From: Phycisphaeraceae bacterium
GTDB lineage: Bacteria > Planctomycetota > Phycisphaerae > Phycisphaerales > SM1A02
Length of the DNA stretch: 64,000 bases
Assembly (NCBI GenBank): GCA_015709595.1
Contig: CP054178.1
Coordinates: 558,001 to 622,000, forward strand
Direction of reading: 5' to 3'
Translations under genes and position numbers: made by a program
The notes under the pieces: generated by a model
Told to the model about the DNA's origin: nothing
What the model saw: only the letters and a program-made list of their open reading frames with translations
The model's database searches: none
Part shown: positions 25,391-35,800 of the stretch, piece after piece
Layout: every line of letters starts with the position of its first letter
How positions within the stretch are numbered: the first letter of the stretch is position 1

Positions 25391-27655
25391 TTGACGCACG
25401 CACTTCTCCAACCTGAACTCGCCTCCTTGCTGCTCTGCACGCTCTCCGAGCAGGAAGTGGGCGCGCCGGCGGCGGGTCCGTGGTGGGCGCGGCTCATCAT
25501 CTACCTGCCCGCCGCGTCAGCCCTGCTGTGCGGCCTGTGCGCGGCGGTGAAGGTGCGCAACAAGCTGCCCGCGATCATCACGTCCCTGTTCCTCGGGGCG
25601 TCGTTCGTGCTGACGTTCCTGCTGTTCCGGCAATACCAGCCGGGGCAGCCGATGCCGATCCACCTGTTCGACTGGTTCGACCTGCGCTGGGCCGAGGGTC
25701 CGGGCGGTTCGTTCACGGCCAACTTCGCGCTCTATGTCGATTCGCTCACGCTGCTGTGGATGCTGTTCGTGACGGGGCTGGGCACGCTGATCGCCATCTA
25801 CGCCAGCGAGTACATGGAGCCGGACGTGAAGGGCGCGGGCTATGCGCGCTTCTTCGCGGGCGTGAGCGTGTTTCTCTTCGCCATGTCCTGCCTGGTGATG
25901 GGCGACAACCTCGTCCTGCTCTACCTGGGATGGGAAGGCGTGGGGCTCGCGTCGTACCTGCTGATCGGCTACTACTACCAGAAGCCCAGCGCGGTGGCCG
26001 CCGCCAAGAAGGCGTTCATCATGAACCGCATCGGCGACCTGGGGCTGGCGCTGGCGGTGTATTTCATCTGGTTCAACTTCGGCACGGTGGAGTACGCGGC
26101 GCTCTTCGAGATCATCGAGCGGGGCGGGTTCGACGCGGGCAAGGGCGGCTGGTCGGTCCACGTGATCCCCTATCTGCTCATGCTGGGCGCCTTCGGCAAG
26201 AGTGCGCAGCTGCCGCTCTACGTCTGGCTGCCCGACGCCATGGAAGGCCCCACCCCGGTTTCCGCGCTCATCCACGCGGCGACCATGGTGACGGCCGGCG
26301 TCTACCTGCTGGCCCGCATGTTCCCGGTGATGATGCTGGAGCCGCACTCGCTCACGGTGGTGGCCTGGGTGGGCGGACTGACCGCCCTGCTGGCGGCGAC
26401 CATCGGCATGGCGCAGTACGACATCAAGCGCATCATGGCCTACTCCACGGTGTCGCAGCTGGGGTACATGTTCGTGGGCATCGGCGTGATGACCACGTTC
26501 GGGGCGGCGTATCACGTCTTCACGCACGCATTCTTCAAGGCGGTGCTGTTCCTCACCTGTGGTGCAATCATGCACGGCTTCGCGGGTCAGCTCGACCTGC
26601 GGAAACTGTCGGGTCTGCGACGCATGCCGGGGTGGAAGGTCACCTCCTACACCATGCTCATCGGGTGCCTATGCCTGGCGGGCTTCCCCTTCACCAGCGG
26701 GTTCTTCTCCAAGGACGCCATTCTCGCCGAGGCGTTCGTGAATCATCATGCCGCGCTCGGGTGGATTCTGCTCTTCACCGCCGGACTGACGGCGTACTAC
26801 ACCTTCCGCGTGTGGTTCAGGGTGTGCGCCGGGCCGGTCCACTACGAGATGGGTGATGAGCATCATGGCGATGACCACGGGCATGGCCATGATGGTGATC
26901 ATCATGATGACCACCGGCGGGACGCCGGCGCCGCTGGACATGGGCTTGGGCATGGCCACGGACACGAACCGCATCCGCCACGTCTGGCCATCAACTCGGT
27001 GCTGCTGATCATCACCATCGGCGCGATTCTGGCCGCCATCCCCTACTACCTGCCCAACCAAGCCGAGGGCGTCAAGGGCGGCTGGGTGGCGGACATGATC
27101 CATGACTCCTCAGCCAGGGGCGGCCTGCCGGGCGGTGGGCACGCGCACGAGCCGTCGATCCACCACGGGCTGATCTTCGGCGCCGACCCGCATCAGGCCA
27201 TGTACTTCGTGAGCGGGGCGATCGGCCTGGTCGGAATCGCCTTCGCCGCATGGTTCCACCTGATCAACCGCAAGGCGGCTGACTCCCTGCGAGCCAGATT
27301 GCTCGCCAGTCCGCTGCGCTGGCTGCCCAAGGCGATGGAGAACAAGTGGTATGTGGATGAGGTCTACATCGCCTTCATCCGGCTGCCGCTCTGGATTCTG
27401 GGTCACGCCCTCTCGCTCTTCGACAAAGTCATCATCGACACGCTGCTGGTGGATGGCATCGGCTCGATCCCCAGGCGGCTCGGCGAAATCTTCCGCCCGC
27501 TGCAGAACGGCGTGCTGCATGACTACGCCCGCACCATGGCCGGCGCGGCCGGGCTGGTGATCCTCTTCGTGTGGCTGATGAAGTCCGGGTTGCTGGGCTT
27601 CCTGACTCGAACCGCGGAAACCGCCGTGGCGCTGCTGCCGGGAGGGATCGGCTGA
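25391..27655 (+). CDS. nuoL: NADH-quinone oxidoreductase subunit L with histidine-rich loop
   Basis: Antiporter-like proton-pumping subunit of complex I, 754 residues. Core motifs are YVDSLTLLWMLFVTGLGTLI, LVLLYLGWEGVGLASYLLIG, KSAQLPLYVWLPDAMEGPTP (with the channel Lys), IHAATMVTAGVYLLARMFP and YSTVSQLGYMFVGIG. A loop at about 485-530 holds about 14 His mixed with Asp and Gly (for example DEHHGDDHGHGHDGDHHDDH), and a second short cluster GGGHAHEPSIHHG follows. The long C-terminal amphipathic helix is present. No ATG lies near the front; TTG 25391 is proposed because it opens the frame, and GTG 25457 is the main alternative. The stop overlaps the nuoM start. Confidence 0.92.
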   Translation: MTHALLQPELASLLLCTLSEQEVGAPAAGPWWARLIIYLPAASALLCGLCAAVKVRNKLPAIITSLFLGASFVLTFLLFRQYQPGQPMPIHLFDWFDLRWAEGPGGSFTANFALYVDSLTLLWMLFVTGLGTLIAIYASEYMEPDVKGAGYARFFAGVSVFLFAMSCLVMGDNLVLLYLGWEGVGLASYLLIGYYYQKPSAVAAAKKAFIMNRIGDLGLALAVYFIWFNFGTVEYAALFEIIERGGFDAGKGGWSVHVIPYLLMLGAFGKSAQLPLYVWLPDAMEGPTPVSALIHAATMVTAGVYLLARMFPVMMLEPHSLTVVAWVGGLTALLAATIGMAQYDIKRIMAYSTVSQLGYMFVGIGVMTTFGAAYHVFTHAFFKAVLFLTCGAIMHGFAGQLDLRKLSGLRRMPGWKVTSYTMLIGCLCLAGFPFTSGFFSKDAILAEAFVNHHAALGWILLFTAGLTAYYTFRVWFRVCAGPVHYEMGDEHHGDDHGHGHDGDHHDDHRRDAGAAGHGLGHGHGHEPHPPRLAINSVLLIITIGAILAAIPYYLPNQAEGVKGGWVADMIHDSSARGGLPGGGHAHEPSIHHGLIFGADPHQAMYFVSGAIGLVGIAFAAWFHLINRKAADSLRARLLASPLRWLPKAMENKWYVDEVYIAFIRLPLWILGHALSLFDKVIIDTLLVDGIGSIPRRLGEIFRPLQNGVLHDYARTMAGAAGLVILFVWLMKSGLLGFLTRTAETAVALLPGGIG
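27584..27630. repeat. Possible copy of a dispersed repeat in the nuoL 3' end
   Basis: GGGTTGCTGGGCTTCC and ACCGCGGAAACCGCCGTGGC here match GGGTTGTTAGGTTCC and ACGGCCGACACGGCCGTGGC at 36205-36254 in the same order and orientation, with a shorter spacer. In nuoL it encodes the last residues before the C-terminal PGGIG. The match was made by eye and could be chance in GC-rich DNA. Confidence 0.35.
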
Positions 27656-29355
27656 TGCACTGGCTGCCCGGACTGCTGCTGATTCCGCTGGCCACCGCGA
27701 TCGCGGTGGTGGTCGCCCCGGCGCGGCAGGCGAAGTGGATCGCCCTCGTCGGCACGCTGGTGACGTTCGTGTGGAATCTGCTGGCGGCGGTCGCCTTCCA
27801 GTGGGGCGGCACGGGACTGGATGGCAACCTCAACGTCAGCATCCCGTGGCTGCCGGAGTGGGGCATCACGCTCAACATGGGCGTCGATTCGGTGGCCATC
27901 CTGCTCATCCTGCTCACCACGCTGCTCATGCCGCTGTGCGTGTACGGCTCGTTTACCGCGGTCACCAGCCGCGAGAAGGAGTACTACGGGTGGCTCATGG
28001 CCATCGAGACGGCCATGATCGGCGTCTTCCTCGCCCGCGACCTGATCTTCTTCTACACGTGTTTCGAGTTCACGCTCGTCCCCATGTACTTCCTGATCGC
28101 CATCTACGGCGGCGGCAACCGGGCGGCGGCATGCACCAAGTTTTTCCTGTACACCTTCACGGGTTCGCTCATTACGCTGGCGGGCCTGATCTACGTGGCG
28201 TGGCATCACGCCCGTGCGGAAGGCGCGTGGACGTTCGACATCGCCGCGCTGACGGAAACGGCCCGATCGCTGGCGGATGTGCCGGTGACGATTCACTACG
28301 TGATCGGCTCGGTGGACACGACCGCCCAGCACCTGGTGCTCTTTGCGCTGCTGGCGGGCTTCGCGGTGAAGGTGCCGCTCTTCCCGGTGCATACCTGGCT
28401 GCCGCTGGCCCATACCGAGGCGCCGACGGCGGGATCGGTCATCCTGGCCGGCGTGCTGCTGAAGCTGGGCACGTACGGGCTGTACCGCTTCGCGCTTCCG
28501 ATGGCGCCGACGGCGGTGGTTGAATGGGCGCCGTTCATCGCGGTGCTGTCGATCATCGGCATCCTCTACGCGGCGCTCATCTGCTGGGTGCAGGATGACG
28601 TGAAGAAACTCATCGCCTACTCCTCGGTGAGCCACCTGGGTTTCTGCGTGATGGGGCTGGTCGCACTCAACCCGCTCGGCGTGCAGGGGTCAGTGCTGTA
28701 CATGATCAACCACGGGCTTTCAACGGGCGCGCTGTTCTTCTGCGTGGGCATGATCTACGAGCGCTTCCATACCCGCGACATGGACCAGATGTCCGGTCTG
28801 GCCCGCCGCATGCCGGTGTGGGGCTTCTTCATGGTGTTCTTCACGCTCGCCTCGGTGGGTCTGCCGGGGCTGAATGGTTTCGTGAGCGAGTTCCTGTGCC
28901 TGATCGCGGCCTTCGTCGCCACGCCGGAGAATCCGACCCACCCCGGCGTCCTCGGACCGTGGTACGCGGCGATCGCGGGCGTCGGCATGATCTTTGCCGC
29001 CATGTACCTGCTCATCATGCTGGGCAAGGTGGTGTTCGGGCAGGTTCGCGTGCCCGGAGGCGGTCACCATGGGCACCATGACGATGAGCACGCCCTGCCG
29101 ACCGACCTGACCCCCCGAGAGATCGGCGTGCTGGCGCCGCTGGCGATTCTCTGCCTGGTGCTGGGGCTGTATCCGCGCCCGGTGACGGACGCCATCGCCG
29201 GTTCGGTCAACGAGACGCTCGCCGCCTACCCCATGACCGTGCGGGAACTGGCGGATCGGAACGACAACCCGGCGGCGGTTCTACCACCGACCGACCACCA
29301 GATCGCCAAGTCACCAGATCATCCAATTCCCGCGGAGTCGCCCGTCGATGGTTGA
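27655..29355 (+). CDS. nuoM: NADH-quinone oxidoreductase subunit M
   Basis: Antiporter-like proton-pumping subunit of complex I, 566 residues and about 14 helices. Diagnostic segments are NMGVDSVAILLILLTTLLMP, FYTCFEFTLVPMYFLIAIYG (with the conserved Glu), VKVPLFPVHTWLPLAHTEAP, SVILAGVLLKLGTYGLYRF and YSSVSHLGFCVMGL. ATG 27655 overlaps the nuoL TGA (TGATG) and has GGAGGG nearby. A cytoplasmic loop near residue 470 reads GGGHHGHHDDEH, a smaller version of the NuoL His-rich loop. The tail after the last helix is Pro/Asp-rich and overlaps the nuoN start by eight bases. Confidence 0.95.
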   Translation: MHWLPGLLLIPLATAIAVVVAPARQAKWIALVGTLVTFVWNLLAAVAFQWGGTGLDGNLNVSIPWLPEWGITLNMGVDSVAILLILLTTLLMPLCVYGSFTAVTSREKEYYGWLMAIETAMIGVFLARDLIFFYTCFEFTLVPMYFLIAIYGGGNRAAACTKFFLYTFTGSLITLAGLIYVAWHHARAEGAWTFDIAALTETARSLADVPVTIHYVIGSVDTTAQHLVLFALLAGFAVKVPLFPVHTWLPLAHTEAPTAGSVILAGVLLKLGTYGLYRFALPMAPTAVVEWAPFIAVLSIIGILYAALICWVQDDVKKLIAYSSVSHLGFCVMGLVALNPLGVQGSVLYMINHGLSTGALFFCVGMIYERFHTRDMDQMSGLARRMPVWGFFMVFFTLASVGLPGLNGFVSEFLCLIAAFVATPENPTHPGVLGPWYAAIAGVGMIFAAMYLLIMLGKVVFGQVRVPGGGHHGHHDDEHALPTDLTPREIGVLAPLAILCLVLGLYPRPVTDAIAGSVNETLAAYPMTVRELADRNDNPAAVLPPTDHQIAKSPDHPIPAESPVDG

Positions 29356-30913
29356 GAAACTCTGGTTCCTCATCCCGGAGATGGTGCTCTTCGCCGCGGC
29401 GGTGGTGGTGAGTGTGACCGGCCTGTCGCGCTCCAAGCGGGTGCGCGACCTGTCGCCCGCGATCGTCATCGCCGCGCTGGTTGCCGCGGGTGGGCTGGCG
29501 TGGTGGCTGTACGCCGACGCCCAGCGCCTGGGCGAGGCGGGCTTCCTGATGCCCATGCTGGGCCGGTCGGTGAAGACCATGGTCTGCGCGGTCGGTGTGC
29601 TGCTGGCGCTGCTTTCGATCGGGCTGGTTGATCGCAATCTTGAATCCGCCTTCGCCACGGGCCGGGCGGGGTTCGACCCCATTCGCGTCACGCGGGGCGA
29701 GTTTTACGCGTTCTTCCTGCTTTCGCTGACGGGCGTGATGCTCACGTCCGGCGCCAATGACCTGATCTGGCTCTTCCTGGCGCTCGAGCTGACCTCGCTG
29801 CCCACCTACGTCATGGTCGCCACGGCGCGCTCCGGGCGGCTGTCGCAGGAGGCCGCGGTCAAGTACTTCTTCCTCGGCGCCATGGCGGCGGCGATGATGC
29901 TCTTCGGCTTCGCCCTGCTCTACGGCTCCACCGGCTCGATCGTGCTGACCGACATCCGCGAGGCGTTCCTCGAGCAGGCGTTCCACGGCGACGTGAACGC
30001 CCTTGGGCTGATCGGCATGGTCATCGCGCTGCTGGGCGTGTGCTTCAAGATCGCCGCGGTGCCCATGCACTTCTACGCGGCCGACGTGTACGAGGGCGCG
30101 GCCTCTCCGGTGACCGCCTTCCTGGCCTTCGTGCCCAAGACCGCGGGTATGGTGACGTTCATCATGCTCGTGGCCACGCTGGGGCGCGAGTGGCACGTGG
30201 ACGGGGCCGACGCGCTCCCCCCCACCATCGCCATGGCAATCTTCATGATCGCCGTGCTCACCATGACGATGGGCAACGTGCTGGCCCTGATGCAGCGCTC
30301 GGTGAAGCGCGTGCTCGCGTACTCCTCCGTCGCCCACACCGGCTACATGCTCATCGGCGTGCTGGCGGGGCCGACGTACGGCTACACCGCGGTGCTGTTC
30401 TACCTGCTGGTGTATGGCGTGATGAACACGGCGGCGTTCGCCGTGCTCGCGGCGCTGGAGCGCGGCGGCGAGGAAGTCAACGACATGGCCGACCTGGCCG
30501 GGCTGGCGCGGCGGCATCCGCTGCTCGCGGGCGTGCTGTGCGTGTCGTCGCTCTCGCTGCTGGGCTTCCCGCCCCTGTTCGGATTCGTGGGGAAACTCTA
30601 CCTGTTCACCGCGGGCATTGAGGCCGGCCAGTTGTGGCTGGTCATCATCGCCTGCCTGAACAGCGCGGCCAGCGCGTGGTACTACCTGAAGATCGCGGGG
30701 CTGCCGATCCTGGCCCAGCCGACGCCTCAGTCCGAGGCCGTCACCCCCGGCCCGAGCCGCTGGCCGCTGGCGGCGGGCGTGATCGGCGGGGCGGCGATCG
30801 TGACGCTGTGGCTCGTCTCCAGCCGCCTGGCGGAGACCATGCACGGGGCGTTTGACGTGCGCGAGGCGGTTTCGGCGGCGATGACGCCGGGCGAGCATGT
30901 GAGCGGACTGTAG
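29348..30913 (+). CDS. nuoN: NADH-quinone oxidoreductase subunit N
   Basis: The third antiporter-like subunit of complex I, 521 residues. Motifs include GEFYAFFLLSLTGVMLTSGA, LIWLFLALELTSLPTYVMVA (conserved Glu), QEAAVKYFFLGAMAAAMMLF, FKIAAVPMHFYAADVYEGAA (channel Lys) and KRVLAYSSVAHTGYMLIGVL. It ends the nuoJKLMN operon and converges with the M20 peptidase gene, with one base between stops. Subunits A-I are not in this window. Confidence 0.95.
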   Translation: MVEKLWFLIPEMVLFAAAVVVSVTGLSRSKRVRDLSPAIVIAALVAAGGLAWWLYADAQRLGEAGFLMPMLGRSVKTMVCAVGVLLALLSIGLVDRNLESAFATGRAGFDPIRVTRGEFYAFFLLSLTGVMLTSGANDLIWLFLALELTSLPTYVMVATARSGRLSQEAAVKYFFLGAMAAAMMLFGFALLYGSTGSIVLTDIREAFLEQAFHGDVNALGLIGMVIALLGVCFKIAAVPMHFYAADVYEGAASPVTAFLAFVPKTAGMVTFIMLVATLGREWHVDGADALPPTIAMAIFMIAVLTMTMGNVLALMQRSVKRVLAYSSVAHTGYMLIGVLAGPTYGYTAVLFYLLVYGVMNTAAFAVLAALERGGEEVNDMADLAGLARRHPLLAGVLCVSSLSLLGFPPLFGFVGKLYLFTAGIEAGQLWLVIIACLNSAASAWYYLKIAGLPILAQPTPQSEAVTPGPSRWPLAAGVIGGAAIVTLWLVSSRLAETMHGAFDVREAVSAAMTPGEHVSGL

Positions 30914-30914
30914 A

Positions 30915-32180
30915 TTAACCGTCGTTCATTCGCTCCACCCGCATCAGCCACACCGCCAGCAGTTTCGCCCGCTCGACGAGTGATGGAATTTCCATGAACT
31001 CGTCAGTGCGGTGCAGGTTGCCGCCGCGCACGCCCAGCGTGTCGAGCGTGGGCAGCCCGGCGTCCTGCAGGATGTTGCCGTCGCAGACGCCGCCGGTTCT
31101 GGCGAAGGGGAGTTCCTGTCCGAGATCCGTCGCCGCGGCGCGCAGGTCGAGCGCCAGTTGCTCCACCTGCGGGGTGAAGGGCTTGGCGGGGCGAGCCCAG
31201 GCGCGTCGGACTTCGACGCGGGGCATGGCGTCCGGCGACGTGGCCAGCGCGTCGATCGCCTTGGCCAGCATCTCCCCCGCCTCGGGCGTGGCGAAACGCA
31301 CGTTGCCCCAGCACGCGGCGTGATCGGCGACCACGTTGGTGGCCTTGCCGCCCTGCAGCGGACCGACGTTGACGATCATCCCCGCGTCGGGCCTGGAGAG
31401 TTTGTCGAGCTGTGCGATGATCTCCGCCAGCCGGTGCACCGCGCTCACGCCGTTGGCGAAGTCGCGCCCCACGTGGGCGGAGCGACCGAACACGTCGATG
31501 CGGAACTGGCCGGAGCCCATGCGCTCGATGGCCAGCGCCCCGCCGGGCAGGGCGGGCTCCAGGGCCACGCCGACGTCGTGCTTGCCCGCCAGGTCGCGCA
31601 GCGCGTGCTCGCTCTGAAACGAACCGGTCTCCTCATCGGAGTTGAGGATGAACGACCACGGCAGCTCGACGCCGCAATGATGCAGCGACTCCAGCGCGGC
31701 GACGCCGACCTCGATGCCGCCCTTCATATCCGCCGCGCCGGGGCCAGCGGCGCGCACGCCGTCGGGGAGAGGTGTGAGCCGCTGGAAATCGCCGTGCGGG
31801 TCGTGAACGGTGTCCAGATGACCGGCGAGCAGGATGCGGGGGTGCTGTCCGGCCTTGTCGCCGCGGCTGTCCCGATCGCCGGACGACTTCTTTCCGCCGC
31901 CCGGGGCGTGGGTGGCGATCAGGATCGGATGCACCGCGTTGCTCTCGTCGCGCGCCCCGGGCAGGCGCATCCAGTCGGGGCGCGCCTGTCCGGGCCGCTG
32001 CTCGATCTTCGCACCCAGCGCGGCGAGGCGCGTGGCGAGCATCTTGCGATACAGATCAAGACCGGCCACGTGATCGCGCCCGGTGGGAATCATCACGCAG
32101 GTGTCAAGGTTGGCGTAGATTTCGGCGGCGCGGGACTCGATGTGCTCGCAGACGCGGCGTTCAAGGTCGTTCAGGGGCAT
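30915..32180 (-). CDS. M20-family metallopeptidase (carboxypeptidase G2-like)
   Basis: The 421-residue dizinc hydrolase has LAGHLDTVHDPHG (first zinc His and catalytic Asp), GPGAADMKGGIEVG (bridging Asp), NSDEETGSFQSE (catalytic Glu and zinc Glu), LEPALP and a late GNLHRTDEFMEIPS with the last zinc His. The dimerisation domain lies between, with FGRSAHVGRDFANGVSAVHR. There is no signal peptide. Members cleave C-terminal glutamate, or act on N-acyl amino acids and small peptides; the exact substrate cannot be read from sequence. A basic stretch GGGKKSSGDRDSRGDKAGQH precedes the HLDT motif and looks like a disordered insert. Confidence 0.9.
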   Translation of the reverse strand: MPLNDLERRVCEHIESRAAEIYANLDTCVMIPTGRDHVAGLDLYRKMLATRLAALGAKIEQRPGQARPDWMRLPGARDESNAVHPILIATHAPGGGKKSSGDRDSRGDKAGQHPRILLAGHLDTVHDPHGDFQRLTPLPDGVRAAGPGAADMKGGIEVGVAALESLHHCGVELPWSFILNSDEETGSFQSEHALRDLAGKHDVGVALEPALPGGALAIERMGSGQFRIDVFGRSAHVGRDFANGVSAVHRLAEIIAQLDKLSRPDAGMIVNVGPLQGGKATNVVADHAACWGNVRFATPEAGEMLAKAIDALATSPDAMPRVEVRRAWARPAKPFTPQVEQLALDLRAAATDLGQELPFARTGGVCDGNILQDAGLPTLDTLGVRGGNLHRTDEFMEIPSLVERAKLLAVWLMRVERMNDG

Positions 32181-32262
32181 GAAGCAAGTGTACGTTTCCG
32201 GACCGGGTCATGCATGGCTCCGTTCACCGCTCGGGCTTGCAATCATCCGGTCCGCGCCGCGG

Positions 32263-32787
32263 TCACCGCTTCACGCGATACATCACGTACACGCAGCCGT
32301 TGCGGAACGGTCGGCACTCGATCAGTTCCAGGTTGATCTGCCGCGACACGGAATGGAAGAGCGGGACGCCCAAGCCCAGCAGCACGGGATGGATGTTGAA
32401 GCCGATCTCGTCAATCAGGTCGGCCTCAAAGAGCGACCGGGCCAGTTGGCCGCCGCCCATGAGGCAGATGTCCTGCCCGGGCTGCTGCTTCAAGTCGCGG
32501 ACGAAGGCGGCAGCGTCGGTGCGGATGACCTTGACGCCGTCCACCCCGGCTTCGGGCAGAGTGCTTGAGAAGACGAAGCAGGAGATCCCGGCATAGCCGC
32601 CGGCCTGACCGCTCTTCACCGCGACTTCCCAGGTCTTGCGGCCCATGATGACGGTGTCGATGGTCTTCCAGTAGGTCGCCATCACCTCGGCGGCCTCATC
32701 GCACCACATCAGCCAGTCCACGGCGTGATCCGGACGGGCGATGAAGTTGTCGAGCGAGTTCGCGCCGCCGAACGTGACCTTGCGCAT
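32263..32787 (-). CDS. Dihydrofolate-reductase-like protein (RibD C-terminal type)
   Basis: The 174-residue protein begins MRKVTFGGANSLDNFIARPD and contains TVIMGRKTWEV (NADPH-binding motif), CFVFSSTLPEA, DICLMGGGQLARSLFEADLI and DEIGFNIHPVLLGLGVPLF, the pattern of the stand-alone RibD_C/DHFR family found in many bacteria. The substrate is unknown; these are generally not housekeeping DHFRs. The second ATG (32787) is used because GGAGG precedes it by six bases, while the first ATG directly abuts the GGAGG. Confidence 0.88.
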   Translation of the reverse strand: MRKVTFGGANSLDNFIARPDHAVDWLMWCDEAAEVMATYWKTIDTVIMGRKTWEVAVKSGQAGGYAGISCFVFSSTLPEAGVDGVKVIRTDAAAFVRDLKQQPGQDICLMGGGQLARSLFEADLIDEIGFNIHPVLLGLGVPLFHSVSRQINLELIECRPFRNGCVYVMYRVKR

Positions 32788-32849
32788 GGGCATCCTCCCG
32801 CGTCGGCGGAGGATACCACGGGCAGCCCCGCGCCGACGTGGAACTCATG

Positions 32850-35800
32850 TCACGGCGCGGGCGGCGGATTGCCGGAGCCCATCACCCGAAGCAGAAATTC
32901 CTCGTACTTGCGGTAGCGGTTGAGGGTCTTCACGTCGCCGCCCAGTCCGTGCCCGCCGGTGGGGTCGAGGAAGAGCTCAACCAGCGTCTCCTTGCCGGCC
33001 CGCAGCAGTTCGCGGTACACGCGCACGGTGTCCTGGTAGAGGACGTTGGAGTCCTCCATGCCGTGGATGAGGAGCAACCGGCCCTTGAGGTTCTTGGCCA
33101 GCGGGAGCAGGGAGTATTTCTTCAGGTCCGCGGTGCCCTGGCCGGTCTCGCCGATGGTGCCCTGGGAGTACCACGAGTTGTAGTTCTCCCACTCCGTGGG
33201 GCCGGCCCCGGCGATGCCGCACGCAAAGACATCCGGCTCGGTGTACATGCACATCTGGGTCTGGAACCCGCCGAACGACCAGCCGTGCATGCCCACGCGC
33301 TTGGGGTCCACGCCATAGTTCTCGATGAGGAACTTGACGCCATCGACCAGATCCTCGACCTGCGGCTTGCCGACCTGCTCGAAGTTGGCCTTCTCGAAGA
33401 CGCCCGCGTAGCCCGACACGCCGCGCGGGTCGATGGTGACGGTGAGGTAGCCGTGCTTCTTGGCCATGTACATGCCGAAGAAGTAGCCGGCGGAGTCGTA
33501 TGAACCGTCGACCACCTGCTTGCGGGTGCCCAGCGGTCCGCCATACACGTAGATGAGCAGCGGGCGCTTGTCATCCCTGGTCCAGCCGTCGGGCTTGAAC
33601 ATGTGGCCGTGAATCTCGTGCCCGTGCCGGTTTCGGTAGGTGAAGAACTCGGGTGAGACGGCGGTCAGTTCGCGGGCCTTGTCCGGGTGCGACTCGGTGA
33701 GCTGCTTCTGCTCACCCTTGGCGGCGTCGAGGTAGTACAGCTCGCGAAGCGTGCCGTAGCGGTTGTAGGTGGCGAGCGCCTTGGCGCCGTCATTGCTGAC
33801 GGCGGCGCCGGCGTACGTGCCGTTCTCCTTCGAGAGCCGCGTCATGACGCGCTCGTCGAGATCGACCACGTACACGTCCTCCTGCGTCGGGTGCTCCTTC
33901 GTGGCGGTCACGAAGAGTTTGCGGTGGTCCTTCGAGATGCCGAAGGGGTAGGTTTCGAATCGGCCGAAGGTGATCTGCTCCAACGACTCGTAGACGGGAT
34001 CAAGGATGTGGAGCTGGCGGAAGCCCGACTGCTCCGTGAGGAACACCATGCGCTGGCTGTCCCACAGGTAGTAGGGATGGATCATGACGGGCGTGTTGGG
34101 TCCGCCGTTGTGGAAGAAGCGGTAGACCATTTTCGCGGGCGGAAACGTCACGGGCTGCGCCGGCGCGGCCTCGCCAGCCCCGCGACCGCGGCGCTGATCC
34201 TGCGGCTCACCGCCGTCACCGCTCTGCGCGGCGCTGGGCGCCTCCCCCTCGGACTTGGCGTTCGCGGGCTTCTTCTCCTCGACGGGGAAGGACGCCTCGA
34301 ACACCTCGACCAGTCCGGTCTTCTGCGTGAACACTGCGAAGCCGACCTTGCTGGAATCCGGGGCCCATTCCGGCACCTGCAGGATGTCGCGCGGACCGGT
34401 GCCCGTGTGCGTGTACACCTTGCCCAGCCGCAGATCCTCGCGCACCACGTCGCGCATGTCGTAGAGGTAGATGCTCGTCTCCGTGGGCTGCAGCGGGTCA
34501 TCCGACACATGGCGCGGCACCTGGCGCACTTCCGCGAAGCGGTCCCGGTAGGTGATGATGTTCACGGTGCGGCTGGGCGCCGGGCCGGTGCTGCGCCGCG
34601 TCAGGAAGACCATGCGCGTACCGTCCGGGCTGAGTTCGAACCCGCTCATGGTCTCGCCCCCCGGCAGCGCCGGGTCGAGCTGCTCAACGAAACTGCTGCC
34701 CCACACCACCTTCATGATGGCGTCCCCCGACATGTAGGCGTAGCCCGAGCCATCAGGCAGATACTGCACCGAGCGCTCGGACTGCTTGGTCTTGGTCAGC
34801 CGGGTGATCTGTTTCGTCGGCACGTCGTACCGGTAGAGGTCGCCGCCCGAGGTGAAGATGAACTCCGGCGCGGTGGGAGACCACACGAACGACTGGATGC
34901 CCGCGTAGCGCGGAGCGCGTTCATCCTCGGCGTCCTTCTCACCCACCCAGTCGCCGAGGATGATCTGCTTCTCCTCCTGCTTGCCTTCGGTCTTGCCGTC
35001 ATCCCCGCTTGCACCGGACCTGGCGCTCCCGCCGGACCGACGCCCACCATCCTGCGGCTCGGGGCTGACGAGCAGCGCCGGCTCCAGGGGCGCCTGCTTG
35101 CGCGTGCCGGTCATTTCCAGCACCACGCCGATGCCGTCGATGGTGATCTTGCCCGAAATGCCGCCGTTCTGAATGGTCGCATCCAGTGCGGCGCCCATGC
35201 CTGTCTCGGCGTTGGAGAAGCGGCCTGTCAGTTTGCCGGTGGCGGCGTCGAACTTGCCGCCCACCAGGTCGTGCGACTGCCCCATCACCGCGATCGAGCC
35301 GCTGACCTCGCCCCCGGCGCGCAGTTGAACGGAAAGCGTGTATGTGACGCCTTCCGGCGGAAGGCCCATGTCGGCCCCGCCGGTGATGCGACCCTCCCAC
35401 GTGCCGGTCACGGGGTCCGGTCCGGTCGCCGCGCCGGTGTCGCCGCTCTTCGCATCGACCTTCGTTTCACCCTTGGCGTCCCCCTCGGTCTTCTTCTGGC
35501 CGACGCCCTCCTTCTTCGCCTTCTCCTCTCGGTCGGCCTTGACCTTGCGCGTCTCCTCCTGGAACTCGGCCATCACCGAGACGGACGTAAGCCGGGTCAC
35601 CTCGCCGGTGGTGGTGTCAAGCAGCCACAGGTCGCTGCCGTGCCGTCGCTCGATGTACGGCCGGTAGAGATAGGCCGCATATCGCCCGTCGGCGGAAAAG
35701 GCCATGTTCGAGGCGCTGGGGCCGAAGAAACTTCGCTCGGGGAACAGATCCTCGAGCTTCAGTTCCTTCTTCTCCTCCTTCTTCTCCTGGGTCGCCGCCT

